From IMG/VR virus record IMGVR_UViG_3300044640_002945, positions 1 to 37,197 of that record: a DNA stretch of 37,197 nucleotides. One strand, given 5' to 3'. This DNA comes from a virus. The translations under genes and the position numbers were made by a program. The notes beneath the pieces were generated by a model, which did no database searches, was not told the origin of the DNA, and saw only the letters and a list, made by a program, of their open reading frames with translations. Every line of letters begins with the position of its first letter. The first letter of the stretch is position 1. Positions 9,861-17,800 of this stretch are shown here, piece by piece.

Positions 9861-10652
9861 ATGATTGAACTAAATATAAAGAATGAAATACGAATGATTC
9901 CCGAAAACTTTGACGAACTGAACGAAGCGCAGTTCGTCAAATATATTGAGATGATTCATACGATTACAGATATTAATGAATTTAAGATTAAATACCTTTT
10001 GTATTTACTAAAATTAGCCCCTGCATTTTTAAATAAACATCAATTTGCATTAGAGCAAATTATTGGAGAGGTGCTTGAAGTGATTGATTTTACCGAAATG
10101 TCGGAGTGCTCCAAGATACAAATACCTATTATCAAAACCAAAATAGGAAACTTTTATGCACCAGCCGACCGATTGGATTCATTTACCGCCGAAGAGTTGG
10201 ATAGTGCTAATGTACTTTATGATGTGGCTGTAGAAACGGAAAGCATCGAAGACTTAGCGAATTTCGTGGCGGTGTTGTATCGACCGACTTTGCCACATAT
10301 CCAAATAGGTACGCCCGAATGGAAAGGCGATTACCGTATGCCTTATAATTCAAATAACATAAAGCTTCACGCTAAAGCGTTGGAATCGGTGGATTATTTT
10401 ATATTAAAAGCGGTTATGCTCAATTTTCAGATGATTATGAATATGTATAAGAATGCACCACAATACGAATTGATATTTAAAAGTGGTGGAAGCGGAAGCA
10501 ACGAGCCTACCGACTGGCAACGAATATATCGAAGTATCGTTCCCGATATTAGTAATGTAGATCATTTATTGCAGTTACCTATTTACAAAGTGTTTGATGA
10601 ATTAGTATATTTGGAGGAGCAACGCGAATTTATCGAAAATCAAAAGAAATAA
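9861..10652 (+). CDS. Tail assembly chaperone-like protein
   Basis: 263 residues, soluble, with an N-terminal pattern 'IPENFDELNEAQFVKYIEMI' that is typical of Bacteroidota tail-chaperone-like proteins that begin with a 'w-elt-kQfl' motif. It follows the tape measure gene by four bases. In most siphoviruses chaperones lie upstream of the tape measure gene; here the order is mirrored, in line with the rest of the virion genes. I see no slippery heptamer or overlapping frame at its end, so no frameshifted gpG/gpGT pair is claimed. The assignment is an inference from motif and context. Confidence 0.45.
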   Translation: MIELNIKNEIRMIPENFDELNEAQFVKYIEMIHTITDINEFKIKYLLYLLKLAPAFLNKHQFALEQIIGEVLEVIDFTEMSECSKIQIPIIKTKIGNFYAPADRLDSFTAEELDSANVLYDVAVETESIEDLANFVAVLYRPTLPHIQIGTPEWKGDYRMPYNSNNIKLHAKALESVDYFILKAVMLNFQMIMNMYKNAPQYELIFKSGGSGSNEPTDWQRIYRSIVPDISNVDHLLQLPIYKVFDELVYLEEQREFIENQKK

Positions 10653-10654
10653 TT

Positions 10655-11293
10655 ATGACTAAGAAATCAACTATCAAATCCAACTTAAACATTTACCCAA
10701 GCAAAGGCAGACCTTCGGAAGAGGCTAAAGATGTAAAAGTACAGAACATCGCCGAAATTATTGGGTGGATTAACAGATATTACCAGGAGGGCGAGAACCT
10801 TAATGTATATACCGATGAGCAGAAAACGTGGCTGAAAGCCGTTGAGTCGGCACATCAGATGATGCAAGATATATCAATGAGCGGACTTGGCGATATTAAT
10901 GTAGTCGCCAATAAAATACAAAGCTTATATAATCTTAACCGGAATGAAGTAATGACCATACTTGATGTGGCAAGGAATGTATTTAGCCAAAAGTCCGAAA
11001 CAGGTAAGCATTATATGCGTATGATGTATGTAAAGAAGATAGAAAGCTTCCTTACAAAGTGTGAAAAGGATGGCGATATGAAAACCGCCTTAAAGTATAT
11101 GCAAGAACTCAAAGAAATTAGCGAACTAACCAAAGAGGAGGATAACGATAGTATCGAGTTCTTTAATAACCTAACTATAAACTTCGTACCGAACCCAGAA
11201 CTATTAAATAATTATGATGCCGAAGACGATGAGAAACTTTCGGAAGCCATACGCCACTTTGAGTTAGAAGCTAAAAAGAAACTGGGGCAGTAA
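10655..11293 (+). CDS. Possible small terminase subunit, or tail accessory protein
   Basis: 212 residues, helical and charged, with N-terminal 'KGRPSEEAKDVKVQNI', a central 'VANKIQSLYNLNRNEVMTIL' helical pair, and a C-terminal half with 'GDMKTALKYMQELKEISELT' followed by a short beta segment (LTINFVPNP). A helical DNA-binding region followed by a paired helix and a short strand is the usual architecture of small terminase subunits, and no other candidate for that subunit is visible near the large terminase. It is the last gene of the late unit, ending 57 bases before a terminator. The call is weak; a tail accessory role is equally possible. Confidence 0.35.
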   Translation: MTKKSTIKSNLNIYPSKGRPSEEAKDVKVQNIAEIIGWINRYYQEGENLNVYTDEQKTWLKAVESAHQMMQDISMSGLGDINVVANKIQSLYNLNRNEVMTILDVARNVFSQKSETGKHYMRMMYVKKIESFLTKCEKDGDMKTALKYMQELKEISELTKEEDNDSIEFFNNLTINFVPNPELLNNYDAEDDEKLSEAIRHFELEAKKKLGQ

Positions 11294-11349
11294 AAATAAT
11301 AGGATAGCCAATATACTAAGGGCTGTAAAGCCTTGCAAGAAAAATAAAC

Positions 11350-11375
11350 AAAGCCTCATTTTATGGGGCTTTTTG
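11350..11375 (+). terminator. Rho-independent terminator of the late tail operon
   Basis: A nine-pair stem (AAAGCCTCA with TGGGGCTTT, one T-G wobble) with a TTTTA loop is followed by a T tract. It ends the rightward late unit and faces the convergent integrase gene. A weaker hairpin (AGGGCT/AGCCTT around 11320-11335) lies just upstream. Confidence 0.85.
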
Positions 11376-11510
11376 CATTATATGCACGTATTTAATTAAA
11401 AATCAATGTTTTGTTTATAAAATCCGTTCATTTCGGTGTCATATATCCTTTTTTTGGATTTATTTTGCAAAAATTTAAAACAGGCGTCGTAGCGGTTTTT
11501 TGTGCGCATT

Positions 11511-11555
11511 GCGTTTCAATAAATATCCTTTGAATTGATATTTATTGAAATCCGC
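11511..11555. repeat. Long inverted repeat in the non-coding region
   Basis: TTTCAATAAATATC (11514-11527) and GATATTTATTGAAA (11537-11550) form a perfect 14-bp stem around a nine-base loop. An outer GCG/CGC pair (11511-11513, 11553-11555) extends it past a two-base bulge. Poly-T tracts follow only after several other bases, so it is not a classic terminator for the late unit. It could be a backup terminator, a replication-origin hairpin or a packaging signal. The 569-bp region 11294-11862 holds no convincing gene. Confidence 0.7.
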
Positions 11556-11626
11556 AAAACATTTTTTTTTATTTTTTTTTTTAAAAAGTTTTTTTTCTCT
11601 CAAAAAGCCTTTTTTATTTGCAAACA

Positions 11627-11818
11627 TTGCAAACAGAGTTTAATTATTTGATTTTCATTTATTTAAGTCTTATTTTTATGTTTGAAAGTGTGTTTTTTTG
11701 TTTGCAAGTGTTTGCAAATGAAATCATTTTCCTACAGTTGCAAACAAGAAATGGCAATGTATTTTATTTAAAATATTGATTATTAATGTTTTATGTATTG
11801 TTTGCAATGTTTGCAAAT
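11627..11818. repeat. TTGCAA iteron-like cluster (seven copies)
   Basis: Seven TTGCAA cores occur in 192 bases. They include tandem pairs at 11627-11644 (TTTGCAAAC, ATTGCAAAC), 11701-11720 (TTTGCAAGTG, TTTGCAAATG) and 11801-11818 (TTTGCAATG, TTTGCAAAT), plus a single copy at 11738. Spacing within pairs is 9-10 bp, about one helical turn. The surroundings are strongly AT-rich. Such phased repeats are typical of initiator- or regulator-binding sites. Location between the late terminator and the 3' end of the integrase gene is compatible with a replication origin. Confidence 0.7.
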
Positions 11819-11862
11819 TTTTTGCCACTTTTAGGTCAAAAAAGTTTTTTTTAAAAAAAATA

Positions 11863-13023
11863 TCAAAGTTTTTTGAGTTTGTCAATTTCCCTTTGTTTTT
11901 TATTTACTAAATATACTGAATTCGTTATTTTGTTGGATGTGTGGCTTGCATGAATACTGGCTAAGTTTTCAGATGAAAGGCTATTTCCATCAATATAATC
12001 TAAAAATTTGTGCTTTAATGAGTAAAAATCTTCTGAAATATTAAATTTCTTTTTTATTAAACGATACCAACGTTTTGTTATTTGGTCGGGATTAATTGAT
12101 TTCGCACCAGGTAGCAATCCTTTTGAAAATATAAAATCGTTTTCCGATGCCATTTGATATAAATCTTTCCAATATGGCAAGGCACTTAATGGAATTGCTT
12201 TAATAACTTGATTGAATATTTTACCTTTTTTAATAATTATCTTTATTTCTTGATTTTCGATATTAATATGTTTTTTTTGAAGCTGCAAAAGTTCGGTGGT
12301 TCTTGCTCCGGAATAAAAGAATATGATAACATATCGAAAAAAGCTGTAATTGGAGTTTTGGAGATGTTCGCAGATTTTTACAAAATCATCGTCGGACAAA
12401 ACGGCTCTAATGTTTTTTTGTATTTTTTTCTTTTTTATGTCTTTAATAATATTATATTCGAGAATATCATCATCAACTAATGCGGAATACAGCATCGACA
12501 AATAAGAAAGTGATTTATTGTAAACAATATCAGAAATATTTAGTTTTTCTAATATATCCTTGATATGTATTTTTTTTATTTCTTTAATTTTAAGCCATTT
12601 GTAATTGGTATCATTTTCAATAATTACCTGTACTCGATTAATTAAATACATCAATTGGTCTTTATGTTTTTTTTCGCCTCCAGCTTTAGAATGAGCATAT
12701 TTAAGGGCATCGATAAACATCATATTTTCATTAAGTGAAAATTGATTTGAAGCTTCAATTTTTTTGTTAATAGGATTATAACCCATTTTAAAATAATCAA
12801 TTAATATGTTAATCATGTTATCGCAGAATTCGATACGATCATTAATATTGTCAATTGTATTAATTCCAGACTTGTAAATCTTAACGTGCCTTTTGCCTGC
12901 ATTATCGTAGAAAGAATATTGAATATACCAATTTGAAGTAATTTTTTTTAGCTTTTTATAGTTAGTTGGGAAAACTTTAGGTATGGTGTATTGATAACCA
13001 TTTGGTGCAATAATTCGTGCCAT
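11863..13023 (-). CDS. int: Tyrosine-recombinase integrase
   Basis: 386 residues. A SAM-like core-binding domain (about 95-200) is followed by the catalytic domain. Visible catalytic residues are Arg241 in YSGARTTELL, Lys337-His338 in YSLKHKF, His361 in HASHTS and Tyr371 in NSVYLV. The second box reads Y-S-L-K-H where many family members have H-x-L-R-H; this variant is known among Bacteroidota recombinases. The ATG at 13023 precedes an AT-rich gene whose codon use is more A/T-biased than the virion genes. The gene lies 72 bp from the attP core and would insert and excise the phage at a tRNA-Arg gene. No obvious excisionase is adjacent; the 74-residue protein at 13778 is one candidate. Confidence 0.92.
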   Translation of the reverse strand: MARIIAPNGYQYTIPKVFPTNYKKLKKITSNWYIQYSFYDNAGKRHVKIYKSGINTIDNINDRIEFCDNMINILIDYFKMGYNPINKKIEASNQFSLNENMMFIDALKYAHSKAGGEKKHKDQLMYLINRVQVIIENDTNYKWLKIKEIKKIHIKDILEKLNISDIVYNKSLSYLSMLYSALVDDDILEYNIIKDIKKKKIQKNIRAVLSDDDFVKICEHLQNSNYSFFRYVIIFFYSGARTTELLQLQKKHINIENQEIKIIIKKGKIFNQVIKAIPLSALPYWKDLYQMASENDFIFSKGLLPGAKSINPDQITKRWYRLIKKKFNISEDFYSLKHKFLDYIDGNSLSSENLASIHASHTSNKITNSVYLVNKKQREIDKLKKL

Positions 13024-13027
13024 AATT

Positions 13028-13052
13028 GTTTACTTTTTGGTTAACTTTTTGC
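13028..13052. promoter_or_regulatory. Putative integrase arm-type sites, integrase side
   Basis: Two related 12-bp direct repeats stand side by side: GTTTACTTTTTG (13028) and GTTAACTTTTTG (13040). The same GTTWACTTT motif appears as a second 12-bp-spaced pair on the other side of the att core. Paired arm sites flanking a core are the usual design of tyrosine-integrase attP sites; binding here is inferred. Confidence 0.5.
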
Positions 13053-13059
13053 TTAAATA

Positions 13060-13088
13060 AAAAATGCGAAGCCTCGAAGCTTCGCATT
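13060..13088 (-). terminator. Phage-borne terminator for the restored tRNA
   Basis: Read on the minus strand, a perfect 10-bp stem (AATGCGAAGC with GCTTCGCATT, six-base loop) is followed by TTTTTTATTT. It begins 7 bp beyond the tRNA 3' end and lies before the integrase gene. After integration it would terminate the reconstituted tRNA-Arg transcript and shield the integrase gene from tRNA read-through. Confidence 0.75.
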
Positions 13089-13094
13089 ATCTAG

Positions 13095-13136
13095 TGACCT
13101 GGACAGGATTCGAACCTGTGACCTACTGCTTAGAAG
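13095..13136 (-). other. attP core: 3' part of a tRNA-Arg(UCU) gene
   Basis: The minus strand reads exactly as the 3' 42 nt of a tRNA: anticodon loop CTTCTAA (anticodon TCT), stem GCAGT, variable loop AGGTC, T stem ACAGG, T loop TTCGAAT, CCTGT, acceptor strand CCAGGTC and discriminator A. T-arm pairing is perfect. The base pairs needed for the 5' anticodon strand (ACTGC) are absent upstream, so this is not a whole tRNA. Tyrosine integrases often use identity from the anticodon loop to the tRNA 3' end, so this is the attachment core. The host attB should be a tRNA-Arg(UCU) gene with 5' acceptor GACCTGG. Confidence 0.9.
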
Positions 13137-13199
13137 AAATAAGCCTCACTGTTTTTTAATGCTAAAAGCCTTTGTTTTTAAGGGGTTTAATATTTTTAT

Positions 13200-13625
13200 T
13201 TATACGATATAATCATCTTTGTTAACTTTATTGTTAACTTTTGCAATTGATAACGTTTCATAATCTACGGGCGATTCCGCTACATTTATAGCTGGGTGCA
13301 TCATAAATTCTTTTTGATAAATACGTTCAATCATTACATACATTTTATCCATTTTAGTTTCTTCGGTCATTTTTTCAGCAGAAAAATTAACCTCTTTGCG
13401 AATCCCTGTAAATACATAATTCATATCAATATTAAATAAATTGACATAAATATCCAATCTATGCAAATCGGGACCAGTTTGTCCATTTAGTAAACGGTTT
13501 ACAGAGGTGCGTGTTACGCCCAGCATCTCTCCAATTTCATTTTGGTTTTTATGATTGTTTTTCATATAAATTTTGAGTTCATCTCTTAGTCTTTCCAACC
13601 ATTTAGAATCTTTTTCCTTTTTCAT
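13200..13625 (-). CDS. HTH-type lysogeny repressor (cI-like)
   Basis: 141 residues. Residues about 16-68 form an XRE-family helix-turn-helix (NQNEIGEMLGVTRTSVNRLL is the core, with an additional helix pair to about 75). The C-terminal half is charged and helical and lacks the Ser-Lys LexA/UmuD autoprotease motif, so RecA-triggered self-cleavage is not indicated. It is divergent from the early operon, with operator-like repeats in the shared intergenic region, and is on the same strand as the integrase. Its last codons overlap a pair of putative integrase arm sites. Likely keeps the early and perhaps other phage promoters off in the lysogen. Confidence 0.85.
   Translation of the reverse strand: MKKEKDSKWLERLRDELKIYMKNNHKNQNEIGEMLGVTRTSVNRLLNGQTGPDLHRLDIYVNLFNIDMNYVFTGIRKEVNFSAEKMTEETKMDKMYVMIERIYQKEFMMHPAINVAESPVDYETLSIAKVNNKVNKDDYIV
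13221..13244. promoter_or_regulatory. Putative integrase arm-type sites, repressor side
   Basis: GTTAACTTTATT (13221) and GTTAACTTTTGC (13233) form a 12-bp-spaced direct repeat inside the last codons of the repressor gene. The pair mirrors the motif and spacing of the pair at 13028-13052 on the other side of the att core. Because it also encodes the protein repeat KVNNKVNK, chance or coding repetition is the alternative. Confidence 0.4.
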
Positions 13626-13661
13626 ACGAAATAATTTAATTGTTAAGAATTGTTAAATAAT

Positions 13662-13762
13662 GCAACTAATCGTGTACATTTGAAACACGTTGCGTTATAT
13701 TTGCATCGTATTTGGAACAAAAGTGAACACAATGTGCGCTTTTTCTGATACAAAAGTAAACA
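13662..13762. promoter_or_regulatory. Divergent immunity control region (promoters and operators)
   Basis: The region contains a nested inverted repeat (GCAAC, CGTGT at 13662-13675; ACACG, GTTGC at 13685-13693), a rightward -7 box TATATTTG (13696-13703), and two direct repeats ACAAAAGTGAACA (13717) and ACAAAAGTAAACA (13750) 33 bp apart, about three helical turns. On the minus strand CAAAAGTA at 13751-13758 reads TACTTTTG, a -7 box for the repressor gene. The -33 elements are poor for both promoters. The layout fits repressor operators that overlap the repressor's own promoter and block rightward early transcription. Confidence 0.65.
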
Positions 13763-13777
13763 TTTTAAATTAAACAC

Positions 13778-14002
13778 ATGGTAATTAACTACGAAATCGC
13801 ACCCATTAAAATTCCAAAAGGCTTTATGACCGTATTGGTAAAAAGAACAAAATTGAGCCGAAGCACCATTAATCGAATCGCTAAGGCTGAAACCCACAGC
13901 ATTAGTAATCGACAAATTATTAAAGCCGAAATTGATTTTATAAATAAAGCTTTAGCCGAAAATCCAACTATTACAATTGAGCAATTAATAAACCTAAACT
14001 AA
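13778..14002 (+). CDS. Small HTH-like early protein (Cro/excisionase position)
   Basis: 74 residues, first gene rightward of the immunity region. The middle (VKRTKLSRSTINRIAKAETHSI) looks like a helix-turn-helix with 'LSRSTINRIAKAE' as the recognition segment. Position divergent from the repressor is that of a Cro-like antagonist or an excisionase/activator. The ATG follows 'taaacacatg' without a Shine-Dalgarno site, as is usual here. Function beyond DNA binding is inference. Confidence 0.6.
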   Translation: MVINYEIAPIKIPKGFMTVLVKRTKLSRSTINRIAKAETHSISNRQIIKAEIDFINKALAENPTITIEQLINLN

Positions 14003-14012
14003 AAATAAAATT

Positions 14013-14222
14013 ATGAAACATTTATCTACTGATTTACAAATCAAGATTCTTACAAATGAAATTTTAAGAACCGAAGAGCACATCGAAAAATGCAAAAAAT
14101 CGCCAATTCAATTTTTTAAAACCCAAGTGGACCAATTAAGAGAACAGGCGCACCGACTAAGACAAGAATTGACTAATCTACAAAATCAAGAAGAATGTCA
14201 GAATTTAGTGAGGTTGCTTTAA
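14013..14222 (+). CDS. Small coiled-coil early protein
   Basis: 69 residues, entirely helical and charged, with heptad-like Leu/Ile spacing (LRTEEHIEKCKKSPIQFF; DQLREQAHRLRQELTNL). No known family recognised. It starts ten bases after the previous gene and overlaps the next small gene by 28 bases in another frame, so it belongs to the early operon. Confidence 0.6.
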   Translation: MKHLSTDLQIKILTNEILRTEEHIEKCKKSPIQFFKTQVDQLREQAHRLRQELTNLQNQEECQNLVRLL

Positions 14223-14365
14223 TGCTCGAAAAAATTCAAAATGATATGAAAACGCTTGAGCATCTTTTGGCTATTCGTATGAATCAAGAAAAAATGAACA
14301 CGCATAAACATATCGAGGACTTAATCAATAAATCTAAAAAAAAGTTGCTCAATGGAAAGAAATGA
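14195..14365 (+). CDS. Small early protein of 56 residues
   Basis: An open frame begins MSEFSEVALMLEKIQNDMKT and ends LLNGKK. It is helical and charged, without recognisable domain. It overlaps the preceding gene's end and the following gene's start (14352), giving a chain of overlapping tiny genes, which supports translation by coupling. A start at 14222 (MLEKIQND) is the alternative and would abut the previous stop. No function assigned. Confidence 0.5.
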   Translation: MSEFSEVALMLEKIQNDMKTLEHLLAIRMNQEKMNTHKHIEDLINKSKKKLLNGKK

Positions 14366-14507
14366 AATTTTACAAGATATTAATGAATCCGAGTATATCA
14401 TTAAACAAACATTACGACTTGAAGGCAAGCACACCGCCAACACTCGTAAACTTGCTAAAAGAGTTCAATTGCTAAAGCAATCTTTAATAGAGCTTAATAA
14501 AGATTAA
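14352..14507 (+). CDS. Small early protein of 51 residues
   Basis: The frame starts MERNEILQDINESEYIIKQT and ends LIELNKD. It is helical and basic toward the C-terminus (TRKLAKRVQLLKQ). It overlaps the previous small gene by 14 bases and its stop is directly followed by a C-rich tract. No family recognised. Confidence 0.5.
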   Translation: MERNEILQDINESEYIIKQTLRLEGKHTANTRKLAKRVQLLKQSLIELNKD

Positions 14508-14528
14508 CCCTCCCCCAAACCCCCACCC
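14508..14528 (-). other. G-quadruplex-forming motif (C-rich on the coding strand)
   Basis: The plus strand reads CCC-T-CCCCC-AAA-CCCCC-A-CCC, so the minus strand has four G runs of 3-5 with loops of 1, 3 and 1 bases, a textbook G-quadruplex pattern. It lies in the only short gap of the early operon before the primase pair. In RNA form the tract is C-rich and G-free, resembling a Rho-loading site. It is conspicuous in such an AT-rich genome. Confidence 0.65.
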
Positions 14529-14554
14529 ATTTTTTAAACTAATAATAAAATAAT

Positions 14555-14845
14555 ATGTATTTAATATTTCTTAGAAACGCAACCCTACCAAAGTCGACAA
14601 TAGACAAAGCGATGGGTATCGCGATAAAAAAAGACAATCGAAAAGTGATAATGAAATTTGAGCTTCAACCATTTTTAGACCGTGTAAAAAAACTTGCAGA
14701 ACATTACAAGGAAGAAATGCCCGACGAAATGCCAGTATTCATAAAACATAAAACCATTGGCGATTCCGAAGATATTAATGTGACAGGATTACATTATGAT
14801 ATTACACTTTATAAATTGAATCCAGACCCTGCAACTTTAAGATAA
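14555..14845 (+). CDS. Conserved-looking early protein of 96 residues
   Basis: The protein ends one base before the primase-helicase gene, so the two are probably coupled. The first 30 residues (MYLIFLRNATLPKSTIDKAM) may be leader-like extension, since a second in-frame ATG precedes MKFELQPFLDRVKKLAEHYK; this shorter form is about 65 residues and would start near 14649. The C-terminal part (EDINVTGLHYDITLYKLNP) is beta-rich. No family recognised; association with replication is suggested only by position. Confidence 0.55.
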   Translation: MYLIFLRNATLPKSTIDKAMGIAIKKDNRKVIMKFELQPFLDRVKKLAEHYKEEMPDEMPVFIKHKTIGDSEDINVTGLHYDITLYKLNPDPATLR

Positions 14846-14846
14846 T

Positions 14847-17800
14847 ATGATCGCACAGCAAAGTATTCAGAAAATATATAATTTGCCATTGCTCGATATT
14901 ATCCAGCAGTTTGTAGATCTTAAAAAATCGGGCGCAAATTATGTCGGCAGAAGTCCATTTGTCGATGAAAAAACTCCAAGCTTTACCGTTTCCACTTCTA
15001 AGAATATTTGGAAATGTTTTAGCAGCCACAACGGAGGCAATAATGTGATTTCATTCATTATGGCCTTAAAAAAATGCACCTTTGTAGAAGCCGTTAAATT
15101 AGCAGCTCAACTATCTAACATTAATCTTGAATTTGATGAATCCGAAAAATCAATTAAATATCAAGAAAAAGTATCAAAACAAGAACCCCTTAAGTCCGCA
15201 CTTATTGCAATCAAAGATTGGTATATCGAGCAATTTAATTCGCTGGATATAAATAGTCCGGTACGTGCCGAAATCAATAAAAGACAATACACCAACGAAC
15301 AAATTGAAGCCTTGCAAATTGGTTACGCACCCAAAGGACAATCCTTTCAAGAATTTTTGCTTAAAAATAAATTAACCGAAGCCGCCAAACAAATCGGGAT
15401 CATTACTCAAGAAAATAAATTACTTTTTTACGACCGATTAATGTACCCAATTTTAGATAAATGGAATAACTGCATCGGATTTGCAGGAAGAGCCATTGGA
15501 GAGCAAAAGCCAAAATGGATTAATCCACCAAAATCAATTATGTATGACAAAGAATTTGATTTTTACGGAATCCATATCGCGCGCCAAGATTTAGCAATCA
15601 AACAAAAAGCTATTTTAGTAGAAGGTTATAACGACTGCATCGCATTACAATCCGCAGGTTATTCCAATACATTAGCAATTAACAGCACCAGCATTACCGA
15701 GGCGCATTTTACAACCTTAAACCGTTTGAATATCAAACACCTTGTTTTAGCATTTGACAATGACGATGCAGGCATCAAGTCCATTCTTAAATTCATTCCT
15801 ATTATTATAGAAAAAGGATTGAGCGTTTCGGTAGCACTTCCTAAAGTTGAAAAAGATTGGGACGAAGAATTTAGAATGTTAGACCGCATTAAAAAGCAAA
15901 AACAAATCATTGAAATTGACGGCTTCGAGTATTTATTAAACAAAAAACTCGCACCTGGTATCGGCACCGAAAAAGCCATTGAACAAATCAATAAAGATAT
16001 TAATAAACTCAATATCGAAATTGACAAATTGAATCAAAAAAAACACCTCCAGCAGAATATTGTCAGCCAAATTAACCAAGACGAAGAGCCTAAAGAATTC
16101 CAAAAAATCAATAATGCCATTAAAAAGATTGATGTAGAAATTAATGCTTTTTCACGCACCATTGATGAAAAAATGACTAATCTTCAATCGTTGCAAGCGG
16201 ACTTATCTGATTTTTCGCAGCAAAAAAATACTATCCAAAAAGAGCTTTATAAAATTGCTATATCTTGCCCAGAGCCCAACCGACAAAATCAATATTTAGC
16301 AAAATTACAAAGCACCACCAAAATCGACAAGAAAGTAATAGCAAACTGGCAAACAGACCTTTTTAAGAATCCTACTTCCTCGAATACGGATTTTAAAAAG
16401 TACAATTTGCCCGATGGCTGTACCGCTAAGATTGAAGAAGTTGCCGAAATAATTGACAAGTACGGATTCTTTATGTCCGACAATCAAATTTGGAAAGCAA
16501 TAAACGACACCGCTCCAATTTTTTTTAGCTCCATAGCCAATTTCGAAATTGAAATCCTAAACCATATGAACGACGACAAATTTCCGAAGAAATTAGTTAG
16601 AATGCGGAATGTTTTAGGAAATCAAAGGATTTTCGATACCGATAGTGCCAATTTTAATACGCTCGACAAATTCCGTAATATGAGCACCGCCCACGGTAAC
16701 TTTAAATTTAGAGGCAGAGCCGACGACCTCGATATGCTTACGAACTATTTGTTTGATCAAATGGGAAGCGGACGAAAAGTAGATTCGCTCGGGTGGCAAG
16801 TAGATGGATTTTGGGCGTGGAACAACGGCATCACAATTCCTATTATGGACAATTTCCCTAGCAACCACCCAAAACATATCAATATTGACGAAAACGGAAT
16901 GTTTATCTACAATTCCGAAACGTTTTATCTACCTAGTGCCAACTTAATTTATCGAAATAATCCGATAATGTACACCAGCCAAAAAAAGCTTATGATTCGT
17001 GGCGCAAACGATTTGTCGTTGTACTTATTCGTTCAGCAGATGATTAACGTACACCGAGGACACTCCATGTTTGCGTTTCTATTTGCCACAGCTTCGTTAT
17101 TTCAAGATGTGATTCAATCCGAAATCCGAAACTTTCCATTAATCTTATTCTACGGCGCACCCTCTTCGGGAAAAGACCAATTGAGCAAATGCGTTCGTTC
17201 CCTTTTTGGCGATACGCAAGCACCTATCAACTTAGCAAGTGGAATTTCCACCGCCAAAGCACACATTAGAGAATTAGCACAATTTCAAAACACCATTTCG
17301 GAGTTTTCCGAATATAAAAATGGCGATTCTAAAATCGATGAAATGCTAAAAGGGATTTGGGACAGAAACGGATATAAAAGAGGCACGATAGAAAGCCGTA
17401 ACTCCGTGGAAGAAATACCAGTATTGAGTTCGGTAATCCTTACAGGAAATGAATATCCAGTAAACGATGCCTTAATAACAAGATTGATTTGGTGCGAATT
17501 TTCAAAAAATGCCTTTTCACTAGAAGAAAAAAAGGAATATGAGATATTGGACGATATGATCAAAAAAGGCATTAGTCATTTTACCGTAGAACTTTTGCAG
17601 TTGCGCCAAGATTTTGTGAATAAATTCAAACACAAATTTCGGTTTTTTCAATCAGAGCTCAAAGAAAACAAAAAATTGGCACATATCACCATTGACCGAA
17701 TTATCCAAAATTTATCGGTTTTGGGTGCCACGTATCAAATATTACTCGAAGCGAATTACTCGCTACCTTTTAATATGAATGATTTAATGGAGCACATCAT

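Noticed and set aside
9856-10655. Programmed frameshift in the chaperone-like gene
   Set aside because: No slippery heptamer or long overlapping frame is visible near its end.
11694-11820. CRISPR array from TTTGCAA repeats
   Set aside because: Units are 9-10 bp with no 30-bp repeats or regular spacers; they look like iterons.
12208-12480. Plus-strand 90-residue frame in the integrase gene
   Set aside because: Phe/Leu/Tyr-rich antisense of an AT-rich gene and not supported by a leader or neighbours.
13095-13136. A complete phage tRNA gene
   Set aside because: Only the 3' 42 nt match; the 5' acceptor, D arm and 5' anticodon strand are missing, as expected for an att core.
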